Below are positions 1 to 4,129 of a stretch of 5,945 bases of DNA, one piece after another; the first letter of the stretch is position 1, and each line of letters begins with the position of its first letter. The notes beneath the pieces were generated by a model. The model did no database searches, had not been told where the DNA came from, and worked only from the letters and a program-made list of their open reading frames with translations. The DNA comes from Candidatus Acetothermia bacterium (GTDB lineage: Bacteria; Bipolaricaulota; Bipolaricaulia; UBA7950; UBA9294), in the NCBI GenBank assembly GCA_003650505.1, contig QMQL01000057.1, positions 1-5,945 on the forward strand, read 5' to 3'. The position numbers and the translations under genes were made by a program.

Positions 1-2219
1 GTGTCGGCCCCGTAGCGGGAGATGATCTCCTGTGGATCGACGACGTTCCGCTTCGACTTGGACATCGAGAAGTTGTCGGTCTCGACCTCCCTCCCGCAAT
101 GCGGGCAGCGGCCGTCCTTCACCTCGTGCGGGTAGAGCCAGCCGTGCTCCGAACAGCGGTAGGCGGTGTGGCAGATCATCCCCTGGGTGAACAGACGCTC
201 GAACGGCTCGTCGAACGAGAGATATCCCATGTCGTGAAGCGCCTTGGTGATGAACCGCGAATAAAGGAGGTGGAGGATTGCGTGCTCAACTCCGCCGACG
301 TATTGATCGACCGGGAGCAAATTATCGACGTCCGCCTTGACGAACGGCGGGTCCTTGTCGCGCGGGTTTATGTAGCGAAGGTAGTACCAGGAAGAATCGA
401 CGAACGTGTCCATCGTGTCGGTGTCACGTTTCGCCGGGCCGCCGCATACCGGACAGGTCGTGCCGGCGTAGCCGGGGATGTCGGCGAGCCCTTTCTTCCC
501 GATGAACTCGACCTCGGGGAGGAGGACGGGGAGGTCCTTTTCTGGGACCGGGACGGTCCCGCACTTCTCGCAGTAGACGATCGGTATCGGCGCCCCCCAG
601 TAGCGCTGGCGGGAGATCAGCCAGTCGTGGAGGCGGTAGTTCACCGCCCGCTTCCCCTTACCGGTCTGTTCGAGCCAAGCGATCACCTTCCCGACCGCCT
701 CATCCCCCGGTGTCCCGGTGAACTCGCCGGAGTTGAGCATCCGGCCGTAGTCGGCGTGGAAAAGGAGATCGCGGTAGAAGGAAACATCCGATAGGACCTC
801 CATCACGCTCCGCTTCCCCTCGAGTTTCGGCTCGAGGTCAACCAGGCGCTTCAGGATCTCCCCGTCGGCGGAGACCGAGTCGAGCTCGATCGCACCGTCC
901 TTGAACACGAACGAGAAACGCGCTCCAACGAGCTCGGTCCAGCTCCCCGGTTTCACGTGGGATCGGGCGATCTCGATGTAGCGGTCGATCTGATCTCTCT
1001 TAAGCTCGATCAGGAGCCCTTCCTCTCCCTCTTCGAAGCGGATCCCCGCTCTCTGCAGCCCCTCGGCGAACCCGTCCTTCATCGTCCCTGCCCTGGCGAG
1101 CGACCTCGTCCGCCCGTCGGTCCTGGAGATCACCGGGACGATAGGGATCCCGTACTTCAGTGCGAATTCGAAGTCGCGCTCGTCGTGGGCAGGAACGGCC
1201 ATGATCGCCCCGGTCCCGTAGGTCATCAGGACGTAGTCGGCGATGAATACCGGTATCCTCTCCCCGTTCACCGGGTTTATCGCGTACCCGCCGGTGAAAA
1301 CGCCGGTCTTCTCCCGCTCGGTCGATGAGCGCTCGATCTCGGTCTGTCGTGCCGCCGCATCCCGGTAGGCGCTGACATCAGCGCGCCTCTCTTCCGTAGT
1401 TAGGGAATCGACGAGCGGATGCTCGGGGGCGAGGACCATGAACGTCGCCCCCCACAGGGTGTCCGGCCGCGTTGTGAATACGACGATATCCTCGCCCGCC
1501 TCGGTCTTGAATACGACCTCGGCCCCGGTGCTCCGGCCGATCCAGTTTGCCTGCATCTTCTTCACGTTCTCCGGCCAGCCGTCGAGCTTTTCGAGGTCCT
1601 CGAGGAGGCGATCGGCGTAATCGGTGATCTTAAAGAACCACTGCTCGAGTTCCTTCGGTTCGGGCGGTGTTCCACAGCGTTCGCAGACCCCGCCGACGAT
1701 CTGCTCGTTGGCAAGGACGGTCTTGCAGGTCGGGCAATAGTTGACCGTGGCGCGCTTCTTGTAGGCGAGGCCGTGCTCGTAGAGCTTGAGGAAGAGCCAC
1801 TGGGTCCACTTGTAATAGTCGGGAAGGCAGGTCGTGATCTCCCGATCCCAATCGAACTCGACCCCCCAGGCGCGGAACTGCTCCTTGGCGTGGGCGATGT
1901 TCTTCAGCGTCCAATCACGCGGATGGGTCCCCCGCTCGATCGCCGCATTCTCCGCCGGGAGGCCGAACGCGTCCCAGCCCATCGGGTTTAGAACGCGGTA
2001 GCCGCGCATCAGAAGGAACCGCGTGACCACATCCCCGATGATGTAGTTCCGGCCATGGCCGACGTGCAGATACCCGGAAGGGTAGGGGAACATGTTTAAG
2101 TAATAGAACTTCCTCTCGACGTCGTCGGTGTCGACCTTGAACAGCCCCTCCTCCCCCCAGAAGTCGCGCCAGCGCTCCTCGATCGATTTGAAATCGTACC
2201 GCTCAGACCTCTCTGCCAT
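1..2219 (-). CDS. leuS: Leucyl-tRNA synthetase, C-terminus cut off by window edge
   Basis: Cytoplasmic class I enzyme that charges tRNA-Leu with leucine using ATP and hydrolyses mischarged tRNA. The window holds 739 codons. Visible in order: the HIGH-type motif HVGH at residues 52-55 after MFPYPSGYL; a zinc ribbon with C162/C165 and C179/C182; the CP1 editing domain with its threonine-rich TTRPDTLWG (249-257) and VPAHDERD (342-349, probable editing Asp 346); the core strand RLHDWLISRQRYWG (529-542); a second Cys4 cluster (C550, C553, C589, C592); Cys/His residues (C689, H692, C705, C708) where E. coli carries its leucine-specific domain; and the KMSKS loop as SMSKS (718-722). The anticodon-binding and C-terminal domains lie beyond position 1. 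The ATG at 2219 is preceded by AGGGG (2228-2232) and its N-terminus aligns with E. coli LeuRS. It starts 2 bases after the phosphohexomutase stop, so it is last or internal in that operon. Oddity: about 110 extra residues between 365 and 493 relative to E. coli. The family assignment is essentially certain. Confidence 0.97.
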   Translation of the reverse strand, partial: MAERSERYDFKSIEERWRDFWGEEGLFKVDTDDVERKFYYLNMFPYPSGYLHVGHGRNYIIGDVVTRFLLMRGYRVLNPMGWDAFGLPAENAAIERGTHPRDWTLKNIAHAKEQFRAWGVEFDWDREITTCLPDYYKWTQWLFLKLYEHGLAYKKRATVNYCPTCKTVLANEQIVGGVCERCGTPPEPKELEQWFFKITDYADRLLEDLEKLDGWPENVKKMQANWIGRSTGAEVVFKTEAGEDIVVFTTRPDTLWGATFMVLAPEHPLVDSLTTEERRADVSAYRDAAARQTEIERSSTEREKTGVFTGGYAINPVNGERIPVFIADYVLMTYGTGAIMAVPAHDERDFEFALKYGIPIVPVISRTDGRTRSLARAGTMKDGFAEGLQRAGIRFEEGEEGLLIELKRDQIDRYIEIARSHVKPGSWTELVGARFSFVFKDGAIELDSVSADGEILKRLVDLEPKLEGKRSVMEVLSDVSFYRDLLFHADYGRMLNSGEFTGTPGDEAVGKVIAWLEQTGKGKRAVNYRLHDWLISRQRYWGAPIPIVYCEKCGTVPVPEKDLPVLLPEVEFIGKKGLADIPGYAGTTCPVCGGPAKRDTDTMDTFVDSSWYYLRYINPRDKDPPFVKADVDNLLPVDQYVGGVEHAILHLLYSRFITKALHDMGYLSFDEPFERLFTQGMICHTAYRCSEHGWLYPHEVKDGRCPHCGREVETDNFSMSKSKRNVVDPQEIISRYGAD

Positions 2220-2221
2220 CG

Positions 2222-3691
2222 TCAGTTCCCCTCTCGCGCAAACCGTTCCGCTTCGCCCAGTAGCTCGAACACGTCGTTTTCCCGTTCCATCTCGCAGTAG
2301 AGCCGAAGGATCGGCTCGGTCCCCGAGGCGCGGAAGAGGAGCCAGCCCCGAGCGAATCGGAGCTTCACCCCATCCAACGTCTCGACCGATTCGACCGACC
2401 GGCCGCCGAACCGCTCCGGCGGGTCCTCCTTCAGCCGCTCGACCACCTCGAGCCGCTCCGGAACGTGGATGTCGCGGCGGCGGTAGAACCGCGGACCGTA
2501 CCTCTCGAAAAGCGACCCTACGAGGGAGCTCATCGGCTTATCGGAGCTCGCCGCGATCTCGGTGAGGAGGAGGGAGCAGAGGACACCGTCGCGCTCGGGG
2601 ATGTGCCCCCTGATCGCGATGCTCCCGCTCTCCTCGGCGGCGATCAGGACGTCACCGCGCTTCAGGATCTGCTCGCAGTGGTGCTTGAACCCGATCGGGA
2701 CGACGATCTGGGGGAGGCCGTAGTCCTCGCACATATCGCGTGCCATGTCGGTCAGGTTGAACGATGTGACGACCGCCCCGCGCATCCCCCTCTCCTCGAC
2801 GAGGTAGCGGAAGATGAGAGCGAACGTCCGGTGGGCGTCGATGAACCCGCCTTTTTCGTCCATCGCCGAGATCCGATCCCCATCCCCGTCTGTGACGACC
2901 CCGAGGAGCCCCTTCGTTTTCTTTCCAATTGAGGCGATCACCGCGCGGAGCGGGCCGAGGTTCTCCTCGAGCGGCTCCGGCTTCTTCCCCCCGAACAGGG
3001 GGTCGCGGCGGGCGCGGATCTCGGTGTGGGATACGCCGTTTTCGCGGAGTATCTCGGCGACGTACCCCTGTGCCGAGCCGTACATCGAATCGACCACCAC
3101 GTGCACGGGGGATCCCTTCAGCCTCTCCGGATCGATCAGGCTCCGAATCCGGTTGAGGTACGGGGTACGAAGATCGACCTCCGGCATCGCGCCCTCAGGT
3201 GTCCGGGGGACGGGGTTCCCCTCGGCCAGGTATCCCACCACCCCGTCGGTCACCTCTTCCGGGGCCGATCCCCCGTACTCGGCCTTGTACTTGATCCCGT
3301 TGTAGATCGGTGGGTTGTGGCTGGCGGTGATCACGATCCCGGCCGCGGCCCGGCGATCGACAACCGCGTATGAGACGGACGGTGTGGTTACAGGCTTGTC
3401 CGAGACAACGATGGGTATCCCGGAATCGAAGAGGACACGGGCGAAGTGGTGGGCGAACTCCCGCGAGAGGAAGCGCATGTCATAGCCGACGACGACCCCG
3501 TTCTCTGCCGACCGGTATTCCGCCCCCCAGTCGGTGTAGATCGAAAGCTCCTTCCGATCCTCGGAGGGGAGGAACCTCGCCGTCGCAGCGGCGACCCTCC
3601 CCACGTTTTCGAACGTGAACTCGCGGGCGATCACCCCCCGCCAACCGTCCGTCCCGAACCGGACCGTCTCAGCGCCGCTTCGTCTTTCCAC
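2222..3691 (-). CDS. Alpha-D-phosphohexomutase (phosphoglucomutase/phosphomannomutase family)
   Basis: Cytoplasmic enzyme that moves phosphate between C1 and C6 of a hexose phosphate through a phosphoserine, feeding nucleotide-sugar, glycogen or wall precursors. At 489 residues it has the usual family length and all four domain signatures: FGTDGWRG near the N-terminus (12-19); the active-site loop TASHNP (122-127, phosphoserine S124) followed by NGIK; the metal-binding loop DGDGDR (268-273); the sugar-binding loop EESGS (353-357) leading into GHIPERDG (362-369); and the phosphate-binding loop RASGTEP (454-460). The EESG loop and GHIPERDG resemble phosphoglucomutase-like members more than the GEMSGH type of PMM or GlmM, but substrate cannot be settled from sequence, so no symbol is given. 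The usual EESGG ends in Ser here. The start is GTG at 3691, with GGAAGGG 8 bases upstream (3700-3706); no other start leaves room for the FGTDGW motif. It overlaps the upstream gene by 23 bases and ends 2 bases before leuS. Confidence 0.95.
   Translation of the reverse strand: MERRSGAETVRFGTDGWRGVIAREFTFENVGRVAAATARFLPSEDRKELSIYTDWGAEYRSAENGVVVGYDMRFLSREFAHHFARVLFDSGIPIVVSDKPVTTPSVSYAVVDRRAAAGIVITASHNPPIYNGIKYKAEYGGSAPEEVTDGVVGYLAEGNPVPRTPEGAMPEVDLRTPYLNRIRSLIDPERLKGSPVHVVVDSMYGSAQGYVAEILRENGVSHTEIRARRDPLFGGKKPEPLEENLGPLRAVIASIGKKTKGLLGVVTDGDGDRISAMDEKGGFIDAHRTFALIFRYLVEERGMRGAVVTSFNLTDMARDMCEDYGLPQIVVPIGFKHHCEQILKRGDVLIAAEESGSIAIRGHIPERDGVLCSLLLTEIAASSDKPMSSLVGSLFERYGPRFYRRRDIHVPERLEVVERLKEDPPERFGGRSVESVETLDGVKLRFARGWLLFRASGTEPILRLYCEMERENDVFELLGEAERFAREGN
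2228..2232 (-). promoter_or_regulatory. Ribosome binding site for leuS
   Basis: AGGGG on the minus strand, 8 bases before the leuS ATG at 2219. It lies within the last codons of the phosphohexomutase gene, so ribosomes finishing that gene end almost on the leuS start. Confidence 0.6.
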
Positions 3692-3947
3692 TTCTCTTTC
3701 CCTTCCGCCTGACGCGCGATGTCAGGTTGATCCGTTCGACGTTCTCGGGGAGCTTCAGATCCTCGCGGCGGAGGATCTCGTCGAGGAGGGTATAGGGGAG
3801 GGATGTCTCGATCCAGATCGAGTCGATATCGACGACCCCGTTCTTCACCGGGAGATGCGAGATTACCCGCTCGACCGCCTCCTTGTACCGGAGTGACATC
3901 CCCTCGCCGCCGGCACGATGCCTATCCCTCGCCCCTTCCTCTGCCAT
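3669..3947 (-). CDS. Small basic protein of unknown function, first gene of the operon
   Basis: I do not recognise this 92-residue protein. It has no signal peptide or membrane segment and is probably cytoplasmic. A hydrophilic N-terminal stretch (1-17) is followed by a likely helix (YKEAVERVISHL, 21-32), a short strand (GVVDI, 37-41), and one or two more helices around 43-50 and 52-62 (LPYTLLDEILRR). The tail 78-92 is strongly basic, with 10 Lys/Arg in 15 residues. Helix-strand-helix order plus a basic tail would suit a small nucleic-acid-binding protein, possibly winged-helix-like, but this is inference only. The ATG at 3947 is chosen because AGAGGAG (3957-3963) stands 9 bases upstream. An ATG at 3899 (76 residues) has its purine tract too close; ATGs at 3971 and 4052 have weaker sites, and the latter lies upstream of the predicted transcription start. 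The 23-base overlap with the phosphohexomutase, downstream promoter spacing and the strong ribosome site support a real gene. Confidence 0.75.
   Translation of the reverse strand: MAEEGARDRHRAGGEGMSLRYKEAVERVISHLPVKNGVVDIDSIWIETSLPYTLLDEILRREDLKLPENVERINLTSRVRRKGKRSGKTKRR
3700..3706 (-). promoter_or_regulatory. Ribosome binding site for the GTG-started phosphohexomutase
   Basis: GGAAGGG on the minus strand, 8 bases before the GTG at 3691. It lies inside the coding sequence of the upstream small gene, within the codons of its basic tail, which fits translational coupling of the two overlapping genes. Confidence 0.65.
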
Positions 3948-3956
3948 ACTGGAGAG

Positions 3957-3963
3957 CTCCTCT
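3957..3963 (-). promoter_or_regulatory. Ribosome binding site that sets the start of the small basic protein
   Basis: AGAGGAG on the minus strand, 9 bases before the ATG at 3947. It is the best Shine-Dalgarno match near any of the in-frame ATGs (4052, 3971, 3947, 3899) and is the main reason for choosing the 92-residue form. Confidence 0.7.
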
Positions 3964-3976
3964 GATCGCATGTGAC

Positions 3977-4002
3977 TGTCGACAATCCCCGGTGATAACC
4001 GG
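3977..4002 (-). other. Two small palindromic elements in the operon leader
   Basis: Within the predicted 82-base leader sit an 8-base perfect palindrome TGTCGACA (3977-3984) and a 5-bp stem CCGGT/ACCGG with a 4-base loop (3989-4002). They lie just downstream of the predicted transcription start at 4029. They could be an operator or a weak leader hairpin. No terminator U-tract, leader peptide or riboswitch fold is recognisable. Short palindromes are common in GC-rich DNA, so the functional claim is weak. Confidence 0.25.
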
Positions 4003-4035
4003 CATAAACAAAAGGTCCCTCGGACCGATGGCCCG

Positions 4036-4065
4036 ATCATAGCATAGCCCACGCCGGAGTGTAAA
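4036..4065 (-). promoter_or_regulatory. Sigma-70-type promoter of the small protein-phosphohexomutase-leuS operon
   Basis: On the minus strand a -35 box TTTACA (4060-4065; five of six match TTGACA) and a -10 box TATGAT (4036-4041; five of six match TATAAT) are separated by 18 bases. Transcription would begin near the A at 4029, leaving a leader of about 82 bases before the ATG at 3947. No other promoter is evident upstream of the three minus-strand genes. The call rests on box matches and position only. Confidence 0.65.
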
Positions 4066-4074
4066 GGGAGTCGG

Positions 4075-4103
4075 TTGGTGGGCGGGGGAGGATATGCTAC
4101 AAT
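4075..4103 (+). promoter_or_regulatory. Extended -10 promoter of the secreted protease gene
   Basis: On the plus strand a weak -35 box TTGGTG (4075-4080) is followed after 17 bases by TACAAT (4098-4103; five of six match TATAAT). TGC stands immediately before the -10 box, giving an extended -10 (TGnTACAAT) that can compensate for a poor -35. Transcription would start near 4110, giving a short leader of about 20 bases that still contains the Shine-Dalgarno site. Its -35 box is 9 bases from the oppositely directed operon promoter. Confidence 0.65.
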
Positions 4104-4125
4104 TCCTCCTCAGCCCGAGGGGGGA
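4103..4125 (+). repeat. Inverted repeat covering the protease -10 edge and Shine-Dalgarno site
   Basis: The arms 4103-4111 and 4117-4125 can pair over nine positions, two of them G-U if transcribed, around the five-base loop AGCCC. The right arm contains the Shine-Dalgarno purines. If transcription starts near 4110 as predicted, most of the left arm is absent from the mRNA, so it would act only as a DNA site; a start further upstream would let the hairpin mask the ribosome site. It may also be chance in pyrimidine/purine-biased sequence. Confidence 0.35.
4118..4124 (+). promoter_or_regulatory. Ribosome binding site for the GTG-started protease
   Basis: AGGGGGG lies 5 to 9 bases before the GTG at 4130. 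There is no upstream in-frame start, and the GTG gives a textbook signal-peptide N-terminus (MIRRLIVLFLFL), so this site decides the start. A GTG at 4128, in another frame, runs straight into TGA. Confidence 0.65.
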
Positions 4126-4129
4126 TCGT

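Larger units (their letters stand above)
3948..4129. other. Divergent intergenic control region
   Basis: This 182-base gap is the only substantial non-coding DNA in the window. It carries the two back-to-back promoters, the operon leader with its small palindromes, and the protease ribosome site. It contains no tRNA, other RNA gene, rho-independent terminator or mobile-element end that I can see. Confidence 0.8.

Noticed and set aside
99..794. Plus-strand open frame of 231 codons opposite leuS
   Set aside because: It lies wholly antisense to well-conserved LeuRS motifs, its translation is rich in Arg, Val and Pro without a recognisable domain, and GC-rich genes routinely produce long antisense frames.
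1419..1991. Plus-strand open frame of 190 codons opposite the LeuRS N-terminal half
   Set aside because: Antisense shadow of the leuS catalytic and editing regions, with no ribosome site or family resemblance.
2222..2565. Plus-strand frame 2128-2565 across the leuS/phosphohexomutase junction
   Set aside because: Ser/Arg/Pro-rich translation antisense to two confirmed genes, with no independent support.
3948..4052. Longer form of the small basic protein starting at the ATG at 4052
   Set aside because: That ATG is upstream of the predicted transcription start at 4029, and the strongest Shine-Dalgarno site belongs to the ATG at 3947.
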